Below are positions 16,149-24,242 of a DNA stretch of 64,000 bases, in pieces. The position numbers were made by a program, and so were the translations under genes. The DNA is taken from NCBI RefSeq assembly GCF_022808595.1, contig NZ_JAKUCN010000008.1, forward strand, positions 1 to 64,000. The letters run 5' to 3'. The notes below the pieces were generated by a model. It was not told the DNA's origin, did not search any database, and worked only from the letters and a program-made list of their open reading frames with translations. Source of the DNA: Microvirga solisilvae (GTDB lineage: Bacteria; Pseudomonadota; Alphaproteobacteria; Rhizobiales; Beijerinckiaceae). Numbering within the stretch: position 1 is the stretch's first letter; each line of letters opens with the position of its first letter.

Positions 16149-17579
16149 ATGACCACTTGGCCCATTCACGGCCGTATCACCGGCCCGATCGTCATGATTG
16201 GCTTCGGCTCGATCGGCAAAGGCATGCTGCCCCTGATCGAACGGCATTTCGAGTTCGACAAGAACCGCTTCACGGTCATCGATCCCGTCGACACCGACCG
16301 CTCCATGCTCGACGTGCGCGGCATCACGCTGGTCAACAAGGCTCTCACCCGCGAGAACTATCGCGAGATCCTCACACCCCTGCTCACCGAGGGCGGTGGC
16401 CAGGGCTTCTGCGTGAACCTGTCGGTGGACACCTCCTCGCGCGATATCATGGAACTCTCCCGTGAACTCGGCGCGCTCTACATCGACACCGTGGCCGAGC
16501 CCTGGGCCGGTTTCTATTTCGACAAGAATGCAGGCCCCGAGGCGCGCACCAACTACATGCTGCGCGAGAACATTCTCGACGCGCGCCGCCAATCGCCCGG
16601 CGGCCCCACGGCCGTGAATTGCTGCGGCGCGAACCCCGGCATGGTGTCCTGGTTCGTGAAGCAGGCGCTGCTCAACGTCGCCAAGGATACGGGCCTCAAT
16701 GTCGAGGTGCCGAAGTCCCGCGAGGAATGGGCTTCTCTCATGAGCAAGGTCGGCGTGAAGGGAATCCACATCGCCGAGCGCGATACGCAGCGCGCCGAGC
16801 ATCCGAAGCCCATGGGCGTGTTCGTGAACACCTGGTCCGTGGACGGCTTCGTCTCGGAAGGCCTGCAGCCGGCGGAACTCGGCTGGGGTACGCACGAGAC
16901 CTGGATGCCCGAGAACGCCCGCACGCACGACAAGGGCTGCGGTGCCGCGATCTATCTGCTCCAGCCCGGCGCGAATACGCGCGTCCGCACCTGGTGCCCG
17001 ACACCCGGTCCGCAATACGGCTTCCTGGTGACGCACAACGAGGCAATCTCGATCGCGGATTACTTCACGGTGCGCGAAGGCGAGAAGGTCACGTATCGTC
17101 CGACCTGCCATTACGCCTATCACCCGGCGAACGATGCCGTGCTGTCGATGCATGAGATGTTCGGCGCCGCCGGAAAATTCCAGGGCAAGCAGCACATCCT
17201 CACCGAGAACGAGATCGTCGATGGCATCGATGAACTCGGCGTGCTGCTCTACGGCCATGGCAAGAATGCCTATTGGTACGGCTCGCAGCTCTCCATCGAG
17301 GAGACCCGCAAGCTCGCGCCTTACCAGAACGCCACGGGCCTTCAGGTGAGCTCAGCCGTGCTCGCGGGCATGGTGTGGGCGCTGGAAAACCCGAATGCGG
17401 GCATCGTGGAAGCAGACGACATCGATTTCCAGCGCTGCCTCGAAGTGCAGATGCCGTATCTCGGCCCGGTGAAGGGATACTACACGGATTGGACGCCGCT
17501 CGATGATCGTCCCGGCTTCTTCCCGGAGGACATCGACACCTCCGATCCATGGCAGTTCCGGAACATTCTGGTGCGTTAA
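16149..17579 (+). CDS. hss: Homospermidine synthase
   Basis: NAD-dependent enzyme that condenses two putrescines (or putrescine plus spermidine) to sym-homospermidine, 476 residues, the length of the bacterial enzyme. The nucleotide-binding motif GFGSIG is at 18-23. The residues reported for the Blastochloris viridis active site occur at the same numbers here: E210, W229 (NTWS) and E237 (VSEG). The ATG at 16149 has AAGGAGAA upstream; the frame is open 23 codons further 5' but without a better signal. It completes the polyamine block begun by the ornithine decarboxylase, and a strong terminator follows directly. Confidence 0.96.
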   Translation: MTTWPIHGRITGPIVMIGFGSIGKGMLPLIERHFEFDKNRFTVIDPVDTDRSMLDVRGITLVNKALTRENYREILTPLLTEGGGQGFCVNLSVDTSSRDIMELSRELGALYIDTVAEPWAGFYFDKNAGPEARTNYMLRENILDARRQSPGGPTAVNCCGANPGMVSWFVKQALLNVAKDTGLNVEVPKSREEWASLMSKVGVKGIHIAERDTQRAEHPKPMGVFVNTWSVDGFVSEGLQPAELGWGTHETWMPENARTHDKGCGAAIYLLQPGANTRVRTWCPTPGPQYGFLVTHNEAISIADYFTVREGEKVTYRPTCHYAYHPANDAVLSMHEMFGAAGKFQGKQHILTENEIVDGIDELGVLLYGHGKNAYWYGSQLSIEETRKLAPYQNATGLQVSSAVLAGMVWALENPNAGIVEADDIDFQRCLEVQMPYLGPVKGYYTDWTPLDDRPGFFPEDIDTSDPWQFRNILVR

Positions 17580-17587
17580 TTCTCTAC

Positions 17588-17620
17588 ACATGGCCGGCCT
17601 CAAAGCCGGCCATGTTTCTT
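17588..17620 (+). terminator. Rho-independent terminator of hss
   Basis: ACATGGCCGGC (17588-17598) pairs perfectly with GCCGGCCATGT (17605-17615) around a 6-base loop and is followed by TTCTT. It starts eight bases after the hss stop codon. Confidence 0.9.
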
Positions 17621-17655
17621 GTAAGGTTTGAGCCTGGCGTAAGGGAGTGAACGAC

Positions 17656-17994
17656 ATGCCTCATTTCGAGGAGTTCTACGCCGACAAGCTGCGCGGCGGT
17701 CTTGGGCTGGTCGATGCCGAAGCCGTGCTCGACCTGCGCGGCGCATCGCGTGAGCAGGCCTCCGCCTCATTGCAGGACATGCTGGAGCGCAGCCGCTTCG
17801 GACAGGCGAAATCCGTCGCCGTGCGTCTCGATCCGCCACCGGAAGGCGGTGGAGAAACGCTTTTCCAGCCCATTGGCAAGGCGCTGCTGGAGGCCAAGAA
17901 ACGCGGCTGGATTGACCGCTTGCAGACGCTGCCCGCGAATGACGGATTGGGCTTTTACGTGGTGCTGGCCGGAAAGCCAGAGCGCGACGCTTAA
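17656..17994 (+). CDS. Small protein of unknown function, faintly Smr-like
   Basis: A 112-residue cytoplasmic protein with no signal or membrane segment. The core AVLDLRGASREQASASLQDM, then SVAVRLDPPPEGGGETLF and KALLEAKKRGWIDRL, has the order LDLxG, helix, strand, Gly-rich loop, helix that recalls small MutS-related (Smr) domains, but the diagnostic HGxG is replaced by PEGGGE. The resemblance is weak. The ATG at 17656 follows AAGGGAG by eight bases; a GTG at 17647 inside that motif is rejected. It stands alone between the hss terminator and a repeat. Confidence 0.65.
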   Translation: MPHFEEFYADKLRGGLGLVDAEAVLDLRGASREQASASLQDMLERSRFGQAKSVAVRLDPPPEGGGETLFQPIGKALLEAKKRGWIDRLQTLPANDGLGFYVVLAGKPERDA

Positions 17995-18015
17995 AGCTGC
18001 ATTTGATACACTCAG

Positions 18016-18118
18016 CCTCATCCTGAGGAGCCTGCGCAGCAGGCGTCTCGAAGGAGCATCCAGTGCTCTCTGGAACCTCCTTCGAGACGGTCGCTTATGC
18101 GACCTCCTCAGGATGAGG
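18016..18118. repeat. Palindromic repeat, family B (copy 1)
   Basis: CCTCATCCTGAGGAG (18016-18030) is a perfect 15-bp complement of CTCCTCAGGATGAGG (18104-18118). Inside, GTCTCGAAGGAG and CTCCTTCGAGAC pair again, with small hairpins CCTGC-GCAGG and GTCGC-GCGAC. The same element recurs at 48385-48483. It lies between two convergent genes and can serve as a bidirectional transcript end. Confidence 0.85.
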
Positions 18119-18142
18119 TCAGAGTTCTCTCTTTAAGAGAAA

Positions 18143-18658
18143 TCACGCTTGGATCGCCCGACGCGGTCGCCTGAACAGACTGCGCAGAAATCCCGCGAAC
18201 AGCAGGAACCCGCCCCATACGGCAACGAAGCCGATGGCGGTAGAGAGAAGGCCTTCTTCGGTCACAGGCACGGCCGGCTCGAAATCGCGGAAGGCTGCTT
18301 CCATCACATCCTTGTCGCCATCGCGCAGCATCAGGGCGACGCGCGCGAAGGGGCCCGCTTGCATCATAGCGTCGCGATGCGTTTGCAATCTGCCGAGACG
18401 TTCCACATTGCCCTGCATCGCTACGCCCTGTCGGCTGACGAGATCGTCGGGATTGGAACGCAGGCGCGCGATGGCGCCTTGTTGCGTCTCGCCATTGGCC
18501 TGAGCATCGGCATCGAACTGTGCGATCACGCGCTGCAACTCGTCGATCGCGCCGCCGAGGCGCTGGCGGTATTGCTGGGAATATTCGGGGGCCTGCGAAG
18601 CGGTGATGCCGCCGAGAATCCCCAATCCGAAAGCGATGATGCGAAAGACGCGTGACAA
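18143..18658 (-). CDS. DUF2937 family membrane protein
   Basis: A 171-residue protein with a membrane segment at each end: residues 6-22 (IIAFGLGILGGITAS) and about 136-158 (LLSTAIGFVAVWGGFLLFAGFL), followed by a basic tail RSLFRRPRRA. The middle is a long helical stretch rich in Gln and Arg, including the typical QAPEYSQQYRQRLGGA start of DUF2937 proteins. Topology with both ends in the membrane and the helical part in the periplasm is likely. Function of the family is unknown. Confidence 0.8.
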   Translation of the reverse strand: MSRVFRIIAFGLGILGGITASQAPEYSQQYRQRLGGAIDELQRVIAQFDADAQANGETQQGAIARLRSNPDDLVSRQGVAMQGNVERLGRLQTHRDAMMQAGPFARVALMLRDGDKDVMEAAFRDFEPAVPVTEEGLLSTAIGFVAVWGGFLLFAGFLRSLFRRPRRAIQA

Positions 18659-18673
18659 GGCTCAACCTCCTGC

Positions 18674-18779
18674 GCGCATCGTGCGGAAAAGTGGATCCGG
18701 TTTTCCGCACAAAACGATGCGCAATTTTATAAAGCCAGCATCGGACTTAAAAGTGCATTCCACTTTTGGGTCCGATGCT
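18674..18779. repeat. Palindromic repeat, family A (two-part copy)
   Basis: First part: GCGCATCGT (18674-18682) with ACGATGCGC (18714-18722), enclosing GTGCGGAAAA/TTTTCCGCAC. Second part: AGCATCGGAC (18737-18746) with GTCCGATGCT (18770-18779), enclosing AAAAGTG/CACTTTT. The second part abuts the stop codon of the next minus-strand gene, sharing one base with it. The same two-part structure recurs at 51713-51822 and 60606-60715. Confidence 0.88.
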
Positions 18780-19069
18780 TAAGCGTCAAGCGCGGCGCGG
18801 ATATCTTGTTCCGTTACTTCATCCAGGGTCTTCTGAACCTTCAGGGCCTTGGTCTTCTGTCCCGGCTCCATCACCAGGATGATTGTTTCGATGCCCGGGC
18901 AGCCGGGATCGTTGCAGGCAATCTCGTTCACGGCGAAGGCCGTATCAGGCGAGGATTGCAAGGCTTCCCGCGCCATATCCTTCACACGTTCCACGGCTTC
19001 CCGGTCAGGTTTCGGCAAGCCGAACGTGCCTCTTAAAAAAGCGCCGAACAGAGCCACGGGCGATCTCAT
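18779..19069 (-). CDS. Small CxxxPxCP-motif protein, coupled to the WD40 gene
   Basis: A 96-residue protein. The diagnostic segment is EIACNDPGCPGIETIILV: a Cys-x4-Cys-Pro block followed by E-T, seen in a family of small uncharacterised proteins. The rest is charged, and the C-terminus LDEVTEQDIRAAL is helical. No cofactor is proven; two Cys could bind a metal. The start ATG at 19067-19069 overlaps the stop of the WD40 gene (ATGA), so translation is coupled. An alternative in-frame start further upstream lies within the WD40 coding region and is rejected. Confidence 0.75.
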   Translation of the reverse strand: MRSPVALFGAFLRGTFGLPKPDREAVERVKDMAREALQSSPDTAFAVNEIACNDPGCPGIETIILVMEPGQKTKALKVQKTLDEVTEQDIRAALDA

Positions 19070-20073
19070 GTGGGCAGGGTCAGGATGCCGCCCTGGCCGT
19101 CCTCGCAGCCGAAGGCCAAATGCTTGCCGCCTTTGTCCCAAGCCATGGCGGTGACGCCGCTGCCTTTTACGGCGGGACGCACGAAAAGCTCAGAGGCATC
19201 GGCGAGACGGATGAGCAGGATGCAGCCGTCCTCATAGGCGACCGCCAGCACATAGGTGTTGGGATGAAACGCCACGCGGCTCACCTTGGCGGGCCGCACG
19301 CCGCATTCGCGCGGGGCCTTGCCCATGGGGCCTTCCTTCGACTCGAAGGGCCAGATGATCGCCGCTTCCGCGCCGGAGGTGGCAAGCCACTTGCCGTCAT
19401 GCGACCATGTGAGCGAGCGCGTTTTCGACGGATAGCCGCTCATGCGCATATGGCCCTTATCGGGAATGAGCCGCCAGCCATGCAGCGCGTTCTCTTGCAT
19501 GGAGGTGACGATGAAGCGCGCATCGGGCGACCAGGTCACATCGAGATGCGAGCCCTTCCAGTCGAGCACTTCGGGCTTCGCCTCGGTATTCGGGAACCAG
19601 AGCGTCGCGCCGTTGTAATGCGCAATCGCGAGGCGGTAGCCCTTGGGCGCGAAGGCGAGGCCGCGCGCGGTCGTGGGCACTTCCAGGGTCTTTTCCTTGC
19701 CCCTGTCGTCGCGGGCGAAGACGCGCTTGCCGGCGGCATAGGCAAACGCGCCGCCGGCGCTGAGCGCCAATGAATCGATCCAGGCGCCCTTGGTTTCCGC
19801 AAGCGTCTTCGTGGAGCCGTCCTGGCCTGTCACGGCTACGCGCCCGTCGTCGCCGCCGGTCACGAAACGCTCGCCGTCGCTCGCTCCCACCAGCACGCCC
19901 GCATCGGGATGCGCTTCCACGCGATGGCTCTCGCCATTCTTCACCAGCAGCACGCCACCATCGCCGAGGCCGAAGGCGGCGGTGCCCTTCATCCAGCCGA
20001 TGGCGGTCACATGCGCGCCCGCGGCAACCGGAGCCACGCTTTGGGTCAAGGACGGGGCAGTTCCAGCACTCAT
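19066..20073 (-). CDS. WD40-repeat beta-propeller protein
   Basis: A 335-residue protein without signal peptide, made of about seven WD40-like blades (for example VTAIGWMKGTAAFGLGDG, GVLVGASDGERFVTGGDD, LDVTWSPDARFIVTSMQ, SLTWSHDGKWLATSG, VSRVAFHPNTYVLAVAYEDG, VTAMAWDKGGKHLAFG). It should be a cytoplasmic interaction scaffold. Its stop overlaps the start of the CxxxPxCP protein by four bases. The CobW-type GTPase and zinc transporter genes lie just beyond, which suggests, without proof, a role around metal handling. Confidence 0.85.
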   Translation of the reverse strand: MSAGTAPSLTQSVAPVAAGAHVTAIGWMKGTAAFGLGDGGVLLVKNGESHRVEAHPDAGVLVGASDGERFVTGGDDGRVAVTGQDGSTKTLAETKGAWIDSLALSAGGAFAYAAGKRVFARDDRGKEKTLEVPTTARGLAFAPKGYRLAIAHYNGATLWFPNTEAKPEVLDWKGSHLDVTWSPDARFIVTSMQENALHGWRLIPDKGHMRMSGYPSKTRSLTWSHDGKWLATSGAEAAIIWPFESKEGPMGKAPRECGVRPAKVSRVAFHPNTYVLAVAYEDGCILLIRLADASELFVRPAVKGSGVTAMAWDKGGKHLAFGCEDGQGGILTLPT

Positions 20074-20243
20074 CGAAGCAATCCCTTTGGACGGATGTCC
20101 CTTAGCATGGTTGCGGGGATGGAAGGCAAGGCGGGTTTAGGGCGTCAGCGGCCTCGGTTCCACTTTGGCGGTAAGCCTTATGAAAGATGGCGGTCATCCG
20201 GCCGCGCTTTCATCATAGGGTGTTCGATGAATGGGAGCGCAGC

Positions 20244-20513
20244 ATGAAGATTTGGAGCGTGATCGCCTTCGTCATGACGGCGCTCGGGTCCCTGGGTGCT
20301 TCGGCGCAGACCATGAGTGGACTTCCGGTCCAGCCCGACCCCGGTGCTGTTTCGGCCCAAAAGGCGGCGCAGAAGGCGTCCTGCGAGAGAGATGCGCGTC
20401 TGATCTATCGCAATGGCAGGACCGATCTTTCCGAGCAATGGCGGGAGCAAGTGAGGGTCACCCGCCGGGCCTATGTTCAGGATTGCATGGCGAAGGCCGG
20501 CTTCACGCCTTGA
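20244..20513 (+). CDS. Small secreted protein of unknown function
   Basis: An 89-residue protein with a Sec signal peptide (MKIWSVIAFVMTALGSLGASA, cleavage near ASA-QT). The mature part has two Cys, in KASCERDAR and VQDCMAKAGF, spaced to allow a disulfide, within charged helices. The ATG at 20244 fits the signal peptide; the frame is open 19 codons upstream. It matches a common alphaproteobacterial pattern of tiny periplasmic Cys-pair proteins of unknown role. Confidence 0.75.
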   Translation: MKIWSVIAFVMTALGSLGASAQTMSGLPVQPDPGAVSAQKAAQKASCERDARLIYRNGRTDLSEQWREQVRVTRRAYVQDCMAKAGFTP

Positions 20514-20518
20514 GCCGG

Positions 20519-20546
20519 TTTCAGGGGCGGTTTCCCGCCCCTGAAA
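20519..20546. terminator. Hairpin between convergent genes
   Basis: A 12-bp perfect stem (20519-20530 with 20535-20546) with a 4-base loop lies between the small secreted protein and the CobW gene. No T run on either side, so Rho-independent action is uncertain, but it is well placed to end both transcripts. Confidence 0.6.
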
Positions 20547-20550
20547 GATT

Positions 20551-21513
20551 TCAGGCCGCGCAGGCGAGGAAGCCTTCGCGGATCGCCTTCTCGTTCAGAT
20601 CGCGGCCGATGAAGACAACCTTGGAGGTGTGCTTCTCGCCGGGCTTCCACTCGCCCTGCACGTCGCCGTCGAGGATCATGTGCACGCCCTGGAACACGAA
20701 GCGCTTCGGCTCGTTCGGGAACGCCACGATGCCCTTGCAGCGCAGGATGTTCGGGCCCTCGACTTGGGTGAGGTTCGAGATCCACGGCATGAACTTCTCA
20801 GGATCCACTTCACCGTCGATCTTCACGGCGACGGATTGCATCTCCTCGTCGTGATGATGGTGATGGCCTTCCTCAAGGAAATCGGGCTCGAGCTCGATGA
20901 TGCGGTCGAGATCGAAGGCCTTGCGGTCGAGCACTTCGGAGATCGGAATGGCCGCGTTCTGCGTGCGGTGGATCTTGGCGTAAGGGTTGATGGCGCGGAT
21001 GCGGGCCTCGACCTCGTTCAGTTCGGCCTCATTCACGAGATCGATCTTGTTGAGGATGATCACATCGGCGAAGGCGATCTGGTTCTTGGCCTCGGGGGCA
21101 TCTTTCAAGCGGTCGGATAGCCACTTAGCGTCGGCCACCGTCACCACCGCGTCGAGCCGCGCGGCGTCGGACACATCCTGGTCCATGAAGAAGGTCTGCG
21201 CGACGGGGGCAGGGTCGGCGAGGCCCGTGGTCTCGACGATGATCGCGTCGAACTTGCCTTTGCGCTTCATCAGGCCGTCGAGAATGCGGATCAGGTCGCC
21301 ACGCACGGTGCAGCAGATGCAGCCGTTGTTCATCTCGAACACTTCCTCATCGGCGCCGACGACGAGCTCGTTGTCGATGCCGATCTCACCGAACTCGTTG
21401 ACGATCACGGCATATTTCTTGCCGTGCGGCTCGGTGAGGATGCGGTTGAGCAGGGTGGTCTTGCCGGCGCCGAGATAGCCTGTGAGGACGGTAACGGGGA
21501 TCTTGTCGGTCAT
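20551..21513 (-). CDS. CobW/COG0523-family GTPase, probable zinc metallochaperone
   Basis: G3E GTPase of the COG0523 (CobW/ZigA/YjiA) group, 320 residues. Walker A GYLGAGKT is at 12-19, the metal-binding CICC at 65-68, ETTGLADP at 94-101 and NKID at 155-158. A HHHHH stretch at 217-221 marks the metal-binding hinge before the C-terminal CobW_C domain. Members deliver zinc to client proteins when zinc is short. The neighbouring zinc-type ABC operon supports that role over cobalamin synthesis. Start 21513 is preferred; an ATG at 21532-21534 is in frame but the GGGGAGG before it belongs to a repeat and abuts the codon. Confidence 0.88.
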   Translation of the reverse strand: MTDKIPVTVLTGYLGAGKTTLLNRILTEPHGKKYAVIVNEFGEIGIDNELVVGADEEVFEMNNGCICCTVRGDLIRILDGLMKRKGKFDAIIVETTGLADPAPVAQTFFMDQDVSDAARLDAVVTVADAKWLSDRLKDAPEAKNQIAFADVIILNKIDLVNEAELNEVEARIRAINPYAKIHRTQNAAIPISEVLDRKAFDLDRIIELEPDFLEEGHHHHHDEEMQSVAVKIDGEVDPEKFMPWISNLTQVEGPNILRCKGIVAFPNEPKRFVFQGVHMILDGDVQGEWKPGEKHTSKVVFIGRDLNEKAIREGFLACAA

Positions 21514-21531
21514 CGGATAATCCGCAACGTT

Positions 21532-21663
21532 CATCCTCCCCTTGAGGGGGAGGATCGGCCGAGAGGCCGAGGTGGGGTGGAAACACCAACTCGGGTGAGG
21601 TCGCGCTGCCACCCCACCCCGAAGCGCTTACGCGCTTCGACCCTCCCCCTCAAGGGGAGGGTG
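21532..21663. repeat. Palindromic repeat, family E, filling the znuA-cobW gap
   Basis: CTCCCCTTGAGGGGGAG (from 21536) and its partner CCCTCCCCCTCAAGGGGAGG (to 21660) are the outer arms; GGTGGGGTGG (21571-21580) pairs with CCACCCCACC (21609-21618). It occupies nearly the whole 154-base gap between the binding-protein stop (21668) and the CobW start, so it must shape or end the operon transcript there. Confidence 0.8.
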
Positions 21664-21667
21664 GGTT

Positions 21668-22591
21668 TCAGCTCGACATGGCCGCGCTGAAAGCCCTTAT
21701 ATTGTGTCTCATCATGTCAATGTAAGTACCAGCGGGGCCGTTCGGCTCCGAGAGGGCGTCGGAATAGACCTTCTCGCCGACCTTGGCTCCGGTCTCCTGG
21801 GCGATCCGCTCCATGAGACGGACGTCGGAGACGTTCTCCACGAAGACCGCGGAGACCTTCTCGCGCTTGATCTGCTGGATGATGCGGGCCACGTCCTTGG
21901 CGGAGGCCTCAGATTCCGTCGAGACGCCCTGCGGGGAGACGAACTCGATGCCGTAGGCATCCTCGAAATAGCGGAAGGCGTCGTGTGACGTGATGATCTT
22001 GCGGCGATCATTGGGAATGCCCGCGACGAGGCTCTTCATCTCGGCTTCGAGGGCGTCGAGCTTGGCGAGATAGGAGGCAGCATTGGCCTCATAGGCGGCC
22101 TTGCCCTCGGCATCCGCCGCGATCAGGGCATCGCGGATATTGGCCACGTAGACCTTCGCGTTGCCGACGCTCTGCCAGGCATGGGGATCGGTGCCGCCAT
22201 GACCGTGATCGTGGCCATGGCCGTGCCCTTCCTCTTTCAGGGTCTTGATGCCCTTGGAGGCTTCGATTCTCGCGGCCTTGGTGCCGGAGGACTTCACGAG
22301 ACGGTCGATCCAGCCCTCGAATTTCAGGCCGTTGGTAAAGACGACCTTTGCTTCCGTCAGGCGGCGGGCATCGGCGGGGGTGGGGGCATAGACATGAGCA
22401 TCGCCGTTCGGGCCGACGAGCGTGGTCAGCTCCACGCGGTCACCGCCCACATTGCGCACGAGATCGCCGAGGATCGAGAAGGTGGCGACGACCTTGAGCT
22501 TCTCCGGCGCTTGTGCGCTTGCGGGCATGAGTGAACAGGTGAGCGCGAGCGAGCCTGCGAGCAGCGACAGAGCGGTTCTTCTCGTCAGCAT
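21668..22591 (-). CDS. znuA: Zinc/manganese-type ABC substrate-binding protein with His-rich loop
   Basis: Cluster A-I (TroA/ZnuA) metal-binding protein, 307 residues. The signal peptide is MLTRRTALSLLAGSLALT and beyond, ending near ASA-QA (residues 25-28). Metal ligands expected for the family are visible: H66 (DAHVYAP), H137 (DPHAW), a His in TSHDAFRYF and an Asp in the SDALSE region. The His-rich loop GHGHGHDHGHGG (122-133) is the hallmark of zinc-selective members. It is the last gene of the His-rich protein-ATPase-permease-binding protein operon. Zinc is the probable substrate; manganese is less likely given the loop. Confidence 0.85.
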   Translation of the reverse strand: MLTRRTALSLLAGSLALTCSLMPASAQAPEKLKVVATFSILGDLVRNVGGDRVELTTLVGPNGDAHVYAPTPADARRLTEAKVVFTNGLKFEGWIDRLVKSSGTKAARIEASKGIKTLKEEGHGHGHDHGHGGTDPHAWQSVGNAKVYVANIRDALIAADAEGKAAYEANAASYLAKLDALEAEMKSLVAGIPNDRRKIITSHDAFRYFEDAYGIEFVSPQGVSTESEASAKDVARIIQQIKREKVSAVFVENVSDVRLMERIAQETGAKVGEKVYSDALSEPNGPAGTYIDMMRHNIRAFSAAMSS

Positions 22592-22610
22592 GAGGGAATC
22601 CTTATTGGTT

Positions 22611-23477
22611 TTAAGCTTCGAGATGCTTGCCGGGCCAGGCGAGCCACAGCACGCCGCCTTCGCGGCCGATCAGCAGCGACGCCACATAGACGATGCCGGC
22701 AGACAGAATGATCGCGGGGCCTGCGGGCAATTCCAGATGGAACGAGAGCAAAAGGCCCGCGATCCCGGAGACGATGCCGATGATGATGGAGACGATCATC
22801 ATCATGGTGATGTCGCTGGTCCAGAAACGCGCGGCTGTCGCGGGCAGCATCATCATGCCGACAGCGAGCAGCGTGCCGAGCGCGTGGAAGCCGCCGACGA
22901 GATTCATCACGACGAGGCCGAGGAAGATCAGATGCGTCGGCGTGCCGGCGCCGCTCACGGAGCGCAGGAAGATCGGGTCCACGCATTCGAGAACGAGCGG
23001 GCGGTAAAGCACGGCTAATGCCAGCACCGTCAGCGTCGAGATGGAGGCGAGCAACAACATCGTGTTGTCGTCGAGCGCGAGCACGGTGCCGAAGAGCACG
23101 TGCAGCAGGTCCACGTTCGAGCCGCGCAAGGACACGATAGTGACGCCGAGCGCCAGCGACAGCAGATAGAAGGCCGCGAGCGACGCATCCTCCTTCAGTG
23201 CCGTGAAGCGCGAGACGAGGCCCGCCGCCATGGCGACGATGACGCCTGCCGCCAGTCCGCCGAAGGTCATGGCGGGCAGCGATAATCCTGCGAGAAGATA
23301 GCCCACGGCCGCACCGGGCAGGATGGCATGGGCCATCGCATCGCCCGTGAGGCTCATGCGCCGCAGCATCAGGAATACGCCGACAGGTCCGCCGCCAAGC
23401 GCAATCGCGATCACGCCCACGAGCGCGCGCTGCATGAACTCGAATTCGGAAAAGGGAGTGAGGAAGAGATCGAGCAC
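22611..23477 (-). CDS. znuB: Zinc-type ABC transporter permease (ZnuB/ABC-3 family)
   Basis: A 288-residue ABC-3 family permease with about eight to nine membrane segments. The family segment MLRRMSLTGDAMAHAILPG and the VGMMMLPATAARFW block near the C-terminal half are well preserved. The gene lies 12 bases downstream of the ATPase and 19 bases upstream of the binding protein, so a single transcript is likely. It forms the channel of the metal importer. Confidence 0.87.
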   Translation of the reverse strand: MLDLFLTPFSEFEFMQRALVGVIAIALGGGPVGVFLMLRRMSLTGDAMAHAILPGAAVGYLLAGLSLPAMTFGGLAAGVIVAMAAGLVSRFTALKEDASLAAFYLLSLALGVTIVSLRGSNVDLLHVLFGTVLALDDNTMLLLASISTLTVLALAVLYRPLVLECVDPIFLRSVSGAGTPTHLIFLGLVVMNLVGGFHALGTLLAVGMMMLPATAARFWTSDITMMMIVSIIIGIVSGIAGLLLSFHLELPAGPAIILSAGIVYVASLLIGREGGVLWLAWPGKHLEA

Positions 23478-23489
23478 GGGAAGCTACTT

Positions 23490-24239
23490 TTAAGCGGCGC
23501 CGCGCTGGCAGACATGCGCATGCGGATCATGCGCCTCGACCATGCGGCGGGCCTTGAGGAGATTGTCGGCGCTCAACACGTCGAGCGTCTCGCCCCAGGC
23601 GACAGGCTCGCGGGCGATGAGAAGCGTCTTCGGAAACACGCGCTTCACCATGTCGAGATCGTGCAGCACCGCGACGACGGTGCGCGCTTCGGTGTGCCAT
23701 CGGCGCACGAGATCGAGCAGGTCGGCGGTGGTCTTGGCGTCGATGGCGGTGAAGGGCTCGTCGAGCAGGATCACCGGCGCGTTCTGCAGGAGCAGACGCG
23801 CGAAGAGCGCACGCTGCATCTGGCCGCCCGACAGCGTAGAGATGGGGCGACGCTCGAAGCCGATGAGGCCTACGGCCGAAAGCGCTTCCTCGATCCTCGT
23901 GCGGTCCTTCGCCGAGATGCCGCCGAAGAGCCCGGACCGGGACCAGAGGCCCATGGCGACGAGATCGTAGACGGAAAGCGGGAAGCTCCGGTCGATCTCG
24001 GCGGCCTGCGGCAGGTAGGCGATTTCGGAGGAGGGCCCGTCGAGACGGATGCGGCCCTCGAGCGGCTTGAGGGTGCCGACGATGCCCTTCAACAGAGTCG
24101 ACTTGCCGGCCCCATTGGGGCCGACCACGGCGATCAGGCTGCCTGAGGGGATTTCTCCGTGAAGGTGATGCACGGCGGGCCTGCGGCCATAGCCGAGGGT
24201 CACTTCATCGAAACGGATGGCGGTGGAAGGCTTGTGCAT
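23490..24239 (-). CDS. znuC: Zinc-type ABC transporter ATP-binding protein (ZnuC-like)
   Basis: A 249-residue ATPase. Walker A GPNGAGKST is near 40-48, LPQAAEIDRSFP is typical of the metal-importer group, the signature is STLSGGQMQRAL and Walker B is VILLDEPF. The tail ends with HDPHAHVCQRGAA, a His/Cys-rich stretch that might sense metal. The His-rich miniprotein stop lies only three bases upstream of this ATG. Confidence 0.88.
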   Translation of the reverse strand: MHKPSTAIRFDEVTLGYGRRPAVHHLHGEIPSGSLIAVVGPNGAGKSTLLKGIVGTLKPLEGRIRLDGPSSEIAYLPQAAEIDRSFPLSVYDLVAMGLWSRSGLFGGISAKDRTRIEEALSAVGLIGFERRPISTLSGGQMQRALFARLLLQNAPVILLDEPFTAIDAKTTADLLDLVRRWHTEARTVVAVLHDLDMVKRVFPKTLLIAREPVAWGETLDVLSADNLLKARRMVEAHDPHAHVCQRGAA

Positions 24240-24242
24240 GGC

